Part shown: positions 17,949 to 27,538 of the stretch, piece after piece
Position numbering within the stretch: the stretch's first letter is position 1
Layout: each line of letters starts with the position of its first letter
Assembly (NCBI RefSeq): GCF_014698835.1
Contig: NZ_JACJTU010000005.1
Coordinates: 1 to 64,000 of the forward strand
Reading direction: 5' to 3'
DNA from: Nostoc paludosum FACHB-159
GTDB taxonomy: Bacteria > Cyanobacteriota > Cyanobacteriia > Cyanobacteriales > Nostocaceae
DNA: 64,000 nt
Program-made: the position numbers and the translations under genes
Notes under the pieces: model-generated
Seen by the model: only the letters and a program-made list of their open reading frames with translations
The model's database searches: none
Told to the model about the DNA's origin: nothing

Positions 17949-19160
17949 ATGCGTAAACCAATTCTAACAATTTTTTATCAATTCAATCCTTGGAACAGTA
18001 GTATCGGAGGAATTCAGACGTTAATCACAACTTTTATTAAATACGCACCCCAAGAATTTGAGATGCGGCTTGTAGGAACAGGGGATGAAAAATTTCAGCC
18101 TAGTCAAACGTGGCAAACAGCAGAAATCGCAGGTAGAGAAATTAGTTTTTTACCTTTATTTTCCTTGGAAAATGATAATGTTAGAAGCCTGATTCCCACC
18201 ACACTCAAGTATACCGCAGCCCTTTTCGGACGTTGCTTGTCTTCAGATTTTATGCACTTTCATCGTCTAGAACCAAGCTTGGCAGCTTGGAATTGGCATG
18301 GAGAAAAAACTTTGTTTATCCATAATGATATCCACACGCAAATGCAAGCTGTGGGTGAGAAAAAGGCGATTCTGTGGCGAAGATTTCCCGCAGCATATTT
18401 CGCTTTTGAAAGTTTACTAATTCGCCAATTTAGTCAAATTCTTTCATGTAATACCGATGCAATTCAATTTTATCAACAGCGTTATCCTGACTTGCAAAAT
18501 CGCGTTGCATACATCAAAAATTCCTTTGATGGCGAAATTTTCTATCCCTTAAGTCATTTACAACGGCAAGTTGAACGGCGGAAATTAGCTATAAGGTTGG
18601 GTTTAGACGAAGAAACACGTTTTATTCTATTCGCAGGTCGTTTGCATCCCCAAAAAGATCCGCTACTGTTAGTCCGTGCATTCGCTGTTTTAAATCAACC
18701 GCAGACTCATTTACTAATAGCAGGTGATGGAGAATTAGCAATAGAAATACGTGGCGAAATTGCTCGGTTGGGATTATCTGACCGGGTGACAATGTTGGGG
18801 GCAATTGGTATGGAAGAACTGGCAAAGTTACATCGGATATGCAATGTTTTTGTTCTATGCAGCGCTTACGAAGGTTTACCCTTGGTAGTTTTGGAAGCGC
18901 TGGCTAGCGGAACACCAGTAGTTACCACTATATGTGGTGAAACCCCAAAATTGTTAGCTGCTGACAATGGTGTTGTTTGTAAACAGCGTACACCAGAGTG
19001 TGTGGCAGATGCCTTACGGCAAGTAATACTACATCCGGAAAACTATCCAACTGCATCCTGTGTGGCGACTGCACAACCTTATAGCGCTCACACTGTTATG
19101 GAGGATGTCTATAGCAAAATGCTAAGTCGTTGGAAGTTAGCAGACCATTCAGTTGGTTGA
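17949..19160 (+). CDS. GT4-family glycosyltransferase
   Basis: A roughly 400-residue GT-B fold glycosyltransferase of family 4. The N-terminal half opens with PILTIFYQFNPWNSSIGGIQT, whose GGIQT loop is typical of retaining GT4 enzymes. The C-terminal half has ILFAGRLHPQKDPLLLVRA and the E-x7-E nucleotide-sugar motif in SAYEGLPLVVLEALASGTPVV. It presumably adds a sugar to a lipid-linked exopolysaccharide intermediate at the cytoplasmic membrane. I prefer the ATG at 17949 (MRKPILTIFYQF); an in-frame GTG at 17916 would add 11 residues. It is the first gene of the plus-strand polysaccharide locus. Confidence 0.9.
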   Translation: MRKPILTIFYQFNPWNSSIGGIQTLITTFIKYAPQEFEMRLVGTGDEKFQPSQTWQTAEIAGREISFLPLFSLENDNVRSLIPTTLKYTAALFGRCLSSDFMHFHRLEPSLAAWNWHGEKTLFIHNDIHTQMQAVGEKKAILWRRFPAAYFAFESLLIRQFSQILSCNTDAIQFYQQRYPDLQNRVAYIKNSFDGEIFYPLSHLQRQVERRKLAIRLGLDEETRFILFAGRLHPQKDPLLLVRAFAVLNQPQTHLLIAGDGELAIEIRGEIARLGLSDRVTMLGAIGMEELAKLHRICNVFVLCSAYEGLPLVVLEALASGTPVVTTICGETPKLLAADNGVVCKQRTPECVADALRQVILHPENYPTASCVATAQPYSAHTVMEDVYSKMLSRWKLADHSVG

Positions 19161-19297
19161 TGATAAAATTTTGGATTTTGGATTGGGGATCGCCTTGGTG
19201 TATTTGGGTTTTAGCAATCCATGTGTTGCAGCATATTGCAATCATTTTTCAAATTGTTATGACTTGAACAAACATTTTTCAGAAAATAACTATTGCC

Positions 19298-20521
19298 ATG
19301 AAAATAGCCGTCATTGGTGTGAAAGGTTTACCTCCCAAACAAGGAGGAATTGAGCATTATTGTGCAGAAGTGTATCCTCGCATAACCGAACAAGGACATT
19401 GTGTTGATTTATTCGCTCGATCTTCTAATATCAATTATCCTTGGTTTGGCCATTATGATTTTTGGGGTGTTCGAGTCATTTCCTTACCTAGTTGGGGTTT
19501 GCGGGGGGTTGATGCTTTTATTACCTCGGCACTAGGAGCGATCGCTGCATGTGGTCAGCAATATGATATTGTTCATTTTCAAGCTCTAGGCCCATCTCTA
19601 TTTAGTTGTTTACCCAGAATTGCTAACTCTACAAAGGTTGTAGTTACCTGTCACGGCTTAGACTGGCAACGCGCCAAGTGGGGTAATTTATCCAGCAAGC
19701 TAATTCTTTTGGGTGAAAAATCAGCTGTACGTTTTGCCCAAGGGCTAATTGTGGTGTCAAAAGACCTCAAATCCTACTTCCTGGAAACCTATAATCGAGA
19801 GACAGTCTACATTCCCAGCGCTCCCGCCAGCTACGGTACATCAGATCCCAAATTTCCCTACGCTACCTCTTTGGGTTTGACACCAGGCCGCTACATTCTC
19901 TTTTTAGGCAGACTCGTACCAGAAAAGCGTCCTGACTTGCTCATCGACGCTTTTTGTGCATTGAAACCAACTGGATGGAAACTGGTTCTGGCTGGAGGTG
20001 TCAGCGATACCAGATCCTTCAGTGCCAAGCTATTAGAAAAGGTTGCTAATCATCGAGATATTATTTTTGCAGGCGAACTCCAAAGAACTCGTCTTTGGGA
20101 AATTGTGCGGGGGGCGGGGTTATTCGTCCTTCCTTCTGATGTCGAGGGACTGCCTTTAGCAATGTTAGAAGCGATGCGGGAAGGTATACCAGTCCTGGCA
20201 AGTAACATTCCACCCCACCAGCAATTGATTAATGATAATCGCGGAATACTTTTTAGAGCTGGAAACCTAGACTCTTGTGTACATTCCCTGAACTGGGCGA
20301 TTAATCATCTGGCTGAAATGGCGGTAATGGCTAAAAATGCACAAAGACACGTGCAGCTTAACTATGGTTGGGATTGCATTACTTCTGAAACCTTAAAACT
20401 ATACACAACAATACTGAATTCGCCCGATCCAGTAGGGGTATCGGAGCCTAGTAATCTGTCAAGGCGGGTGATAACTGATGCTCTGACACGGGGACGGGGA
20501 GACGCGGGGACGCGGGGATGA
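19298..20521 (+). CDS. GT4-family glycosyltransferase with a repeat-encoded C terminus
   Basis: A 407-residue GT4 glycosyltransferase: MKIAVIGVKGLPPKQGGIEHY at the start, ILFLGRLVPEKRPDLLIDA at the head of the second domain, and the E-x7-E region VEGLPLAMLEAMREGIPVL. The final residues (TRGRGDAGTRG) are translated from a G-rich heptamer repeat that starts around 20487, and the repeat also provides the stop. The natural protein therefore probably ended a little earlier. It lies 137 bases after the previous GT4 and upstream of the Wzc-like kinase. Confidence 0.9.
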   Translation: MKIAVIGVKGLPPKQGGIEHYCAEVYPRITEQGHCVDLFARSSNINYPWFGHYDFWGVRVISLPSWGLRGVDAFITSALGAIAACGQQYDIVHFQALGPSLFSCLPRIANSTKVVVTCHGLDWQRAKWGNLSSKLILLGEKSAVRFAQGLIVVSKDLKSYFLETYNRETVYIPSAPASYGTSDPKFPYATSLGLTPGRYILFLGRLVPEKRPDLLIDAFCALKPTGWKLVLAGGVSDTRSFSAKLLEKVANHRDIIFAGELQRTRLWEIVRGAGLFVLPSDVEGLPLAMLEAMREGIPVLASNIPPHQQLINDNRGILFRAGNLDSCVHSLNWAINHLAEMAVMAKNAQRHVQLNYGWDCITSETLKLYTTILNSPDPVGVSEPSNLSRRVITDALTRGRGDAGTRG

Positions 20522-20622
20522 GGAGATGGGGGGATGAGGGAGTGTGGGGGGAAAGATTTCTTCCCCATTCTCCCACGCCTCCCACACTTTCTGTTTGCCC
20601 CATGCCCAATGCCCAATGCCCA
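20487..20622. repeat. G-rich heptamer run with pyrimidine-rich complement
   Basis: GGGGACGGGGAGACGCGGGG-type units and GGGGGGATGAGGGAGTGTGG run to about 20550, then TTCCCCATTCTCCCACGCC, CCCACACTTTC and tandem CCCAATG units follow to 20622. The halves are roughly complementary. The array overlaps the end of the preceding glycosyltransferase gene and precedes the Wzc-like gene. Confidence 0.75.
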
Positions 20623-20642
20623 ATTAGACAAAGGTATATGTA

Positions 20643-22790
20643 ATGGAGAAAAGTATTTCATCTTTAGTAGTGGTTTTGAAGCGGCGAAGTTGGCCGGCTT
20701 TGACGACGTTTGTTGCTGTAATTGGGGGAGCAGTAGCTTACTTAGTTTTTGCTCCAAGTTTGTATCGAGCATCAGCACAATTGATATTGGATGATAGACG
20801 GGTGAGTGTTTCTGAGTTGGGGCGTGACCTTACACAAGTACCTGCTGGTGTACCTGGCGGGCCTAGCCCGTTGGCTGAGCAGGCGGAATTGGTCAAATCA
20901 GTACCTATCTTGGAGCGATCGCTGGCTAAGGTTTTTCCTGTTCCTCAAAGCAAGTTGACAACTAAGAAATTCAGTAAAGGTTTGCGAGTCAAAATTGTTC
21001 CAGCGACGAATATCTTGGTTATTAGCTATCAGGCGCAAGACCCAATTCTGGCAGCTAAACTCGTCAATGCTGTTTCTCAAACAATGGTTGAGGAAAGTGC
21101 CGAACAAATCCGCAAAGAAGCTGCCAATGTCAGACAATTTTTGGAAAAGGAGGTTCCTTTGGCTCGTGGGCGGCTGCAACAAGCAGAAGTGTTGGAAAAC
21201 AAATATAAACAAGCTACTGGTCTGATCTCTTTTGCTGACCAAAGTAAAAGTTTAGTTGATAGTTTAGCCACCCTAGAAGACCAGGAGAGGGCTTTATTTG
21301 CCCAACTCCAAGAAACGCGATCGCGTGATGCATCCCTACGAAAAATTACTACTACTAAAAGCCTCAGCAATGCTTATGCATCCATACGGGGTGGTCAAGA
21401 TGAACAACTCCAGAAATTACGCACCAAGTTGGCAGATTTGCAAACCCAGATAGCTACTACACGTCTGCGTTTCACAGAGAACCATCCAAGTTTGATATTA
21501 CTCCTACAACAACAGCAAGCTCTCAATGCTTTGTACAATCGGGAATTAGCTAACCTTGCGCCGGGAGATCGAGCTATTTCTCAAAATCATGTCGCATCCG
21601 ATCCTCTGAGTCAGGATCTGACTTCTCAACTGATTGGCAATGAGATTGAAAGCTTGGCATTGGAAAATAAGCTCAAAGTTGTTCAGTCTTTAAAAGCTAA
21701 TCTCCAGGCTCGTTTAGCACAACTACCAATTCAACAACAACCTCTGACTGTACTTACTCGCCAACAAGAAGAAGCAGCGGCATCTTTAAAGTTGTTGCAA
21801 ACCAAACTCGAAGAAGCGCGGATTGCTGAAGCCCAATTAGTTGGCAATATCCGAATTATTGAAGAGGCTAAACCACCAACTTCTCCTAGTTTCCCCAAAC
21901 CTGCTTTGGTATTGGCACTAGCTATTGTGGTGGGAAGTGTTTGTGCTGTTGGTGTGGTATTGCTTTTAGAAACCACGGATAACACCATACACGATACTTC
22001 CGAAGCCGAAGAAATACTGACAAAAATTCCCATGTTGGGAACATTACCATCTCTGCCTACCAGAGCGCTCAGCCTGGAAGCAGCAGAAGGTTTTTTGGAC
22101 GATATTGCTTTGGTTGAACCTTATCGAATGTTGCTCAAGACCCTAGAGTTTCGCAGTTCTAAAAAGTTGCGGAGCATTGTGATTAGTAGTACTAAATCTG
22201 GGGAAGGGAAATCAGTAGTTGTCTCCCACTTAGCGGCTGTTTGTGCGATGTTATCTCGGCGAACCTTGATTATAGATGCCGACTTACATCGTCCGATGCA
22301 GCACAAGCTGTTTAACTTACCTGCCAAACCGGGACTTAGCGATGCGATCGCCAAACAGCGATCGCTATTAGATGCCGTGCAAATTGGAGATATTGAAAAC
22401 CTTTCGCTGCTGACTTCTGGCGAATCACATCCAAGACCCTCACAGTTACTAGAGTCTGAGGCGATGAAGTCGTTGATTGCAGATGCTACAGATAATTATG
22501 ATTTTGTAATCATAGATACTCCACCTCTAAATGTCAGCTCTGATGCAGCTACCTTAGGTCGTTATACCAATGGTGTTGTGCTGATAACACGTCCCAGTTT
22601 TACTCTCAAAGATTTTCTAAAAAAAGCGGTATCAGAACTAACACAAAATCGAATACCAATTCTCGGAGTAGTAGTTAATGGGATGGCAGTTCAAACTGAA
22701 AAGTCTTACCGCTATTTATCACATCCTGTGAAACATTCAACTCCTGCAAGGGATACTGTCAATTCTGGAAACGGTTTGAGGAACAGGTAA
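20643..22790 (+). CDS. Wzc-like polysaccharide co-polymerase and tyrosine autokinase
   Basis: A 715-residue protein joining a Wzz-type chain-length domain to a BY-kinase. The first span is near residues 18-40 (WPALTTFVAVIGGAVAYLVF). A long periplasmic coiled coil follows, and the second span (ALVLALAIVVGSVCAVGVVL) lies near 420-440. The cytoplasmic kinase has Walker A (STKSGEGKS, Lys523), Walker A' LIIDADLHRP and Walker B VIIDTPPLN. Only SYRY offers tyrosines near the C terminus, fewer than the Tyr cluster of E. coli Wzc. Such proteins set chain length and drive export of Wzy-type polysaccharides. It sits between GT4 genes and the polymerase-like gene. Confidence 0.92.
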   Translation: MEKSISSLVVVLKRRSWPALTTFVAVIGGAVAYLVFAPSLYRASAQLILDDRRVSVSELGRDLTQVPAGVPGGPSPLAEQAELVKSVPILERSLAKVFPVPQSKLTTKKFSKGLRVKIVPATNILVISYQAQDPILAAKLVNAVSQTMVEESAEQIRKEAANVRQFLEKEVPLARGRLQQAEVLENKYKQATGLISFADQSKSLVDSLATLEDQERALFAQLQETRSRDASLRKITTTKSLSNAYASIRGGQDEQLQKLRTKLADLQTQIATTRLRFTENHPSLILLLQQQQALNALYNRELANLAPGDRAISQNHVASDPLSQDLTSQLIGNEIESLALENKLKVVQSLKANLQARLAQLPIQQQPLTVLTRQQEEAAASLKLLQTKLEEARIAEAQLVGNIRIIEEAKPPTSPSFPKPALVLALAIVVGSVCAVGVVLLLETTDNTIHDTSEAEEILTKIPMLGTLPSLPTRALSLEAAEGFLDDIALVEPYRMLLKTLEFRSSKKLRSIVISSTKSGEGKSVVVSHLAAVCAMLSRRTLIIDADLHRPMQHKLFNLPAKPGLSDAIAKQRSLLDAVQIGDIENLSLLTSGESHPRPSQLLESEAMKSLIADATDNYDFVIIDTPPLNVSSDAATLGRYTNGVVLITRPSFTLKDFLKKAVSELTQNRIPILGVVVNGMAVQTEKSYRYLSHPVKHSTPARDTVNSGNGLRNR

Positions 22791-23024
22791 TAGGCAATAG
22801 GCAATAGGCAAAGAAAGTCTTTTTGTATTTGAATTGAATTTCACGAGCGGTTTATAACCTAAGTACCTACCAAGCATTATGAATCGACTGTAGGGGCATA
22901 CAGGCTTACACCTTTATCTATATATGGATATGGGATATAGAAATCCTATTTGATTTTTGAAGGGAATTCCGTACACTTAATTCTTCCACAACCTTATTGC
23001 CTTTTGCCTATTGCCTATTGCCTA
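22791..23024. repeat. Intergenic element with 23-bp inverted heptamer arms
   Basis: Starting right after the Wzc-like stop codon, three AATAGGC-type units (22791-22813) face CTTTTGCCTATTGCCTATTGCC and TA at 23001-23024. The arms are complementary over 23 bases. The enclosed 190 bases contain no gene. The layout matches the element at 3552-3805 although the heptamer sequence differs. Confidence 0.8.
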
Positions 23025-23059
23025 GTTCATGAATCAAATGATAGCCCTATTGAAATGTT

Positions 23060-24520
23060 ATGAAGATGTTGACTAATCAACGCTCCTTGATACCGAAGAT
23101 TGGGTTGGTAGGTGTGGGAATTGGGTTACTCACAGCTTTTACGCCTGTTTATCTGGGGTTGGTGGTGGGCGCGATCGCAGTAGTTTTGTTGTTTTTTGCC
23201 AACTTCGAGCAAACCGTACTCGCACTATTAATCTTGCGTAGTGCCCTCGATCCTTTTTCTGCTCGACAAATCCCCTCTCTATTCGCCATTGGTGTGGATG
23301 TCCTAACTTTACTTTATGTGGTAATCACATTACTAACTGGTCGGACAGTACGTACTGATAAGTTTTGGTGGTTTTTTGCAGGTTGGGTAGCTCTCCAAGG
23401 TTTGGGAGTCATACTCATACCTTTGGGAGAACAGGATTTAGATGCTGGCGCTTTCGTAGATAGTATCCGTGAGTGGGTACGCCTTTTTTCTTCCCTAATG
23501 GTCTACTTGCTAGTAATGCAACTGCAAGACCGACTCCATCCACAAAAGATTATTTCTGCATTATTTTTCGCTCTCATCTTACCTTTGACGGCAGCAACAA
23601 TGCAGATGCTTGTTCCTGTTTCGATGCTACCAGGCATACTCCAAGCTACCAAAGACCCAATCTCTGGAGAGATTTCCCGAATTAATGGCACTCTTGGTCT
23701 GGCTAATACCTTTGCGACTTTTTTGTTGCTGTTTATTGGTTTGACTTATTGGAAACTTAATCAGTCCCAGCACCGTTGGCCTTGGGTAATACTGCTTGTT
23801 GTACTCGGCTTTTTCTATGTGAGTACTAAAACTTTGTTTAGCTTGATAATGCTCGCTATTTTCATTCTGGTTTTGATTGCGCCAAGATTGAGTCTGATTA
23901 ATTTGATTGGTGGAGCATTTTTATTTGCAGTAGTTATAGGCTTATTTGCCAGCACTGAGTTTGGACAACAACGCCTGGCCTCTTTAACTCAAACACCGTT
24001 GTTAAATCCAGATTTAGATATATCGCGGGCAATTTTATTGTCACACGGTGATGGTAATAGTTTTAACTGGCGGCTTGCTCAGTGGTCTTTACTCATACAG
24101 GCTTGGGGACAGTCGCCTATTTTGGGTTATGGTCTAGCAACTAGCCGCTATTTAACTATTTACAATAACTACGCCCACAATGATTATGTACGGGCATTAG
24201 TAGAGGGCGGAATCTTTGGGCTTTTAGCTTTTTTATTCTTTCTTAGTATCGAAGCTACACATTTAATTCAGTTAGTTCGGCGCACTTCTTCTACTAAAGC
24301 TCAGCAAGATTTATGTCGGGTATTGTTAGCTATTCTTGCAGCTGTGGCTATCGGTATGATTACTGAGAATATTTGGAGTCACACAACCTTCTTTTTCTAT
24401 TGGTGGACTCTGTTTGCAGTTGCTACTTGGAATTGGGATCGGGGAGTGGGGGAGATGAGGGAGATGGGGAGATGGGGAGATGGGGAGAAAATTACACCTC
24501 ACCACCCCACCAGCCCATAA
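23060..24520 (+). CDS. O-antigen ligase/Wzy-like polymerase
   Basis: A 486-residue multi-span membrane protein with about ten to twelve predicted helices. The Wzy_C-type region near residues 325-400 includes GDGNSFNWRLAQWSLLIQAW, ILGYGLATSRYL and YNNYAHNDYVRALVEGGIFG, the conserved loop with the catalytic-site H and N seen in O-antigen ligases and polymerases. It probably polymerises or ligates the repeat units made by the neighbouring GT4 enzymes on the periplasmic side. The last residues (VGEMREMGRWGDGEKITPHH and on) are read from a G-rich heptamer array and are unlikely to belong to the ancestral protein. Confidence 0.9.
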   Translation: MKMLTNQRSLIPKIGLVGVGIGLLTAFTPVYLGLVVGAIAVVLLFFANFEQTVLALLILRSALDPFSARQIPSLFAIGVDVLTLLYVVITLLTGRTVRTDKFWWFFAGWVALQGLGVILIPLGEQDLDAGAFVDSIREWVRLFSSLMVYLLVMQLQDRLHPQKIISALFFALILPLTAATMQMLVPVSMLPGILQATKDPISGEISRINGTLGLANTFATFLLLFIGLTYWKLNQSQHRWPWVILLVVLGFFYVSTKTLFSLIMLAIFILVLIAPRLSLINLIGGAFLFAVVIGLFASTEFGQQRLASLTQTPLLNPDLDISRAILLSHGDGNSFNWRLAQWSLLIQAWGQSPILGYGLATSRYLTIYNNYAHNDYVRALVEGGIFGLLAFLFFLSIEATHLIQLVRRTSSTKAQQDLCRVLLAILAAVAIGMITENIWSHTTFFFYWWTLFAVATWNWDRGVGEMREMGRWGDGEKITPHHPTSP

Positions 24521-24555
24521 TCCCAATGCCCCAATCCCCAATCGCCAGTCGCCAA
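24440..24555. repeat. Heptamer array at the end of the polymerase gene
   Basis: Tandem GGGGAGAT units (24440-24486) are followed by C-rich CACCCCACCAGCCC and CCCAATGCCCCAATCCCCAA. The array supplies the last codons of the polymerase-like protein and the region just before the next glycosyltransferase start. Confidence 0.75.
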
Positions 24556-24579
24556 TCCCTTGTTATAAATGAACCTTCT

Positions 24580-25770
24580 ATGATTCAGCGCTTGATTGAT
24601 ACTGATAATTATGCTCAGATGACAGCACGACATCAACGATCCTATCGAGTGGTTTTAGTGCATCCGAGTGCGGGAGTTAACTGGAGTGGTGGCTCGGAGA
24701 TTTTTGCTATAGAACTTGCCGATCGCCTCAGCACTTACTTTGATGTGGAATTATTAGCAGGCGATCGCTGTAGTCAGTTTTACTATCCAGCTGGTGGTAT
24801 TGACCGGACGAAGGCGCGTGAGATTCTAAATAATTTAGCGATCGCTTCTCTATTGAAACGTTTTTTTACCCATTCTGATATTGCGATCGAACACTTGACA
24901 AGCTTTTTACCTTGTGCATTCAGGCTACTCACACACCCTGCTGACCTAATTTTTCCCTGCAATGATTACGGAGGTTTAGCAATGGCAGCTTTTGTCCGTA
25001 GCCTGATTGGTACACCGATGATTTATACCGAACATACTGGATTGTTGGCTCAAGGGCAAGTGCTTGCACGTAATTTGCGATTTCGTCCCGATCATCTCGT
25101 AGTTTTTTCGGAAGCTATGGCTAATTTTGTACGAACTTTACGACCTTCTCAACCTACTACCATTATTCCTAATGGTGTAGATACGAACCGCTTTACACCA
25201 CAAGGAGAACATCTAGACTTGGGTTTAAACAAACCTCTAGTTTTGTGTGTAGCTTCTCTCAATCGTCACAGTCACAAGCGAGTTGAACTGGCAATCAAAG
25301 CTGTAGCATCGTTACCAAAAGTTAGTCTTCTCATTTGTGGAGATGGCATAGATCGAGCATACTTTCAATCTTTAGGCGATCGGTTGTTGGGAAGCGATCG
25401 CTTTGCCATCAAAATTTTTCCCAGTAATCAAATGCCCAAAGTTTATCGAAGTGTCGATGCATTCACTTTACCTTCGATTAATGAACCATGTGCGCTTTCT
25501 TATTTGGAAGCAATGGCTAGCGGTTTACCAATAGTTACCACAGACGATGAAATGCGTCGCTATATGGTTGGAGATGCTGGAATTTTATGCGATGTCACAG
25601 ATATAGAAAATTATGCTGCTGCTATTGCCAAAGTTTTGAGTGGAGATTGGCAGCAAAAAGCAGTTATAAATGCTTCACGTTTTAGCTGGGATACTATTGC
25701 ATTATCCTACCGCAATGTGATTTTGCAAACGATTATTCAATCCAGTAAAATTTACTCTAAAAATATTTAA
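24580..25770 (+). CDS. GT4-family glycosyltransferase
   Basis: A 396-residue GT4 enzyme. Key parts are VHPSAGVNWSGGSEIFAIEL (nucleotide-sugar loop of the first domain), IIPNGVDTNRFTP, VLCVASLNRHSHKRVELAIKA and the E-x7-E region INEPCALSYLEAMASGLPIV. I start at the ATG at 24580 because in-frame codons further upstream are derived from the repeat array and the preceding gene. It lies between the polymerase-like protein and the flippase, so it probably builds the same repeat unit. Confidence 0.88.
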   Translation: MIQRLIDTDNYAQMTARHQRSYRVVLVHPSAGVNWSGGSEIFAIELADRLSTYFDVELLAGDRCSQFYYPAGGIDRTKAREILNNLAIASLLKRFFTHSDIAIEHLTSFLPCAFRLLTHPADLIFPCNDYGGLAMAAFVRSLIGTPMIYTEHTGLLAQGQVLARNLRFRPDHLVVFSEAMANFVRTLRPSQPTTIIPNGVDTNRFTPQGEHLDLGLNKPLVLCVASLNRHSHKRVELAIKAVASLPKVSLLICGDGIDRAYFQSLGDRLLGSDRFAIKIFPSNQMPKVYRSVDAFTLPSINEPCALSYLEAMASGLPIVTTDDEMRRYMVGDAGILCDVTDIENYAAAIAKVLSGDWQQKAVINASRFSWDTIALSYRNVILQTIIQSSKIYSKNI

Positions 25771-25803
25771 AAATAGGAATTCACAATTTAAAATTCACAA
25801 ATG

Positions 25804-25869
25804 CTTTTGTGGGGCGGGCATCTTGTCTGCCAAGTCTACAGGGCGAGCGAGACGCCCACCCCACAAAAG
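25804..25869. repeat. Palindromic repeat (CTTTTGTGGGG type)
   Basis: CTTTTGTGGGGCGGGC at 25804-25819 is answered by GCCCACCCCACAAAAG at 25854-25869, with one mismatch. The loop includes CAAGTCTACAGGGCGAGCGA. It lies between the GT4 and flippase genes. Confidence 0.85.
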
Positions 25870-25972
25870 TTAATTGGATATTTCTTTATTTATGAGTATT
25901 TTAACTAACCAATCCAGACGCAAATTCTACAAATAAAGAAGCAATAAATACTTTCCCCATTCACAAATTATT

Positions 25973-27538
25973 ATGTCAATTTCTCGACGAATTGCTTTTG
26001 CAGTGAGTGTTTCTTGGCTAAGTCGGGTATCGATAATTTGCTCAGGCTTAGTTTTGACTCCGACTCTTTTTCGATTTATGGGAAAAGAGGAATTAGGAGT
26101 ATGGTATTTACTAGGTAATAGCCAATCTTTTTTATGGTTGTTGTCTTTAGGAATTACGCCAACTTTGACGCGGCATATAGCTTTGGCAAAGGGAAAAAGC
26201 GGCTTCGATCCAGAAGTAGAATTAACAGATGAGACTCAGCAACATATTGGAGATTTAGTAGTTACAGGTCGGTTAATTTTACAATGGTTAGCAGTAGCTG
26301 TTTTCTTTATAGCGTGGATTTTGGGTTACGGTTTAATCAGTAAAATTGAGTTACATGAAATTTCTCAAGAACAAGTACTTTGGGCTTGGACTTTGATGTG
26401 TGCTGGTTACGCGATCGCAGTTTGGTTATCTTACTTTGACTGCTTACTTGCAGGTATGGGATATGTAGGTTGGGATGGTCTAATTGCGGTTTTAACCTAT
26501 TTTTTAATTATATTTAGCAACATGATTGCAGTCATGTTGGGAGGTGGATTATTAGCATTGGCAACAATTTCTGTAGTTGCTGGTTTAATGCAGCGGTTGA
26601 TATTTCTCACAATTATTCGCTGGCGTTTTCCAAATTTATTGCTTTTTCAGGGCAATTGGAATATTCAATATGCTAAAGCACTATTTAAGCCTTCCTTATA
26701 TTGGTGGTTAACTGATTTAGGAGCGTTTCTAATTTTACGCACTGATACTTATTTTATTGCTCTATTTAAGGGGTCTCAATATATTCCCAGTTATCAAGCT
26801 ACCTATAATTTGATATCCAATATTTCTCAAGCTGCTACTGCTTTTGCAGGTTCTTCGGCAGTTTTTATTAGTCAAGCATGGCAAGCTGGAAATTTAGCAG
26901 ATATTCACCGAATGACTTTACGGAATGCACGTATAGGATTGTCTATTGTGGCTGCGGGAGTTGCATTTTTGATTGTGGCAGGTGGAGATTTTATCAAATT
27001 GTGGTTGGGTAAGGGTAACTTTGTTGGCCTTGATGTCTTGTTAATTTTTTGTATTATCGTAACTCTAGAAACACAACATGTAATTTTAATCACAAGTTCG
27101 CGAGCCACAGAGGATGAAAAGTACGCTCCTTGGTCTTTAACTTCAGGTGTTCTGAACTTAATATTTACATGGGTTTTGATTAAACCGTTGGGGTTACTTG
27201 GGGTAGCAATGGCAACAATGTTCGCACAGATACTAACAAACAATTGGTATGGAGTCTATAGACCAATGGTGCGTTTGTATTTCAACTTTGGTGTTTATTT
27301 ACGTCAGGTAGTTGGTTTATGGGCTACTGTCCTGGTATGCTGTTTGGGCCTGTCTTGGTTAGGGAAGAAAAGCCTGTTTCTGTTAGGAATAACTTCAGAA
27401 TTGGCTGTAATTTTAAGTACCGCAGTAATTTGTGGCGTTGTTTTATCAACTTCACTGTGGATGAGTGTTTTAGAAAACCATCATCGTAAAAGTATTCTGG
27501 GAAAGCTAAAAGCTTGGCTGAAGGTGTCTGAGTTTTGA
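25973..27538 (+). CDS. Polysaccharide flippase (Wzx/MOP superfamily)
   Basis: A 521-residue integral membrane protein with about twelve to fourteen predicted helices, beginning SISRRIAFAVSVSWLSRVS, typical of oligosaccharide flippases of the MOP superfamily. It would flip lipid-linked repeat units from the cytoplasmic to the periplasmic face for polymerisation by the Wzy-like protein upstream. A loop of charged residues (DPEVELTDETQQHIGD) lies near residues 82-97. It is the last gene of the plus-strand exopolysaccharide block. Confidence 0.88.
   Translation: MSISRRIAFAVSVSWLSRVSIICSGLVLTPTLFRFMGKEELGVWYLLGNSQSFLWLLSLGITPTLTRHIALAKGKSGFDPEVELTDETQQHIGDLVVTGRLILQWLAVAVFFIAWILGYGLISKIELHEISQEQVLWAWTLMCAGYAIAVWLSYFDCLLAGMGYVGWDGLIAVLTYFLIIFSNMIAVMLGGGLLALATISVVAGLMQRLIFLTIIRWRFPNLLLFQGNWNIQYAKALFKPSLYWWLTDLGAFLILRTDTYFIALFKGSQYIPSYQATYNLISNISQAATAFAGSSAVFISQAWQAGNLADIHRMTLRNARIGLSIVAAGVAFLIVAGGDFIKLWLGKGNFVGLDVLLIFCIIVTLETQHVILITSSRATEDEKYAPWSLTSGVLNLIFTWVLIKPLGLLGVAMATMFAQILTNNWYGVYRPMVRLYFNFGVYLRQVVGLWATVLVCCLGLSWLGKKSLFLLGITSELAVILSTAVICGVVLSTSLWMSVLENHHRKSILGKLKAWLKVSEF

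Noticed and set aside
20362-20778. A 138-codon minus-strand frame over the heptamer array before the Wzc-like gene
   Set aside because: It is antisense to two well-supported genes and its Pro/Ser/Arg-rich centre is translated repeat.
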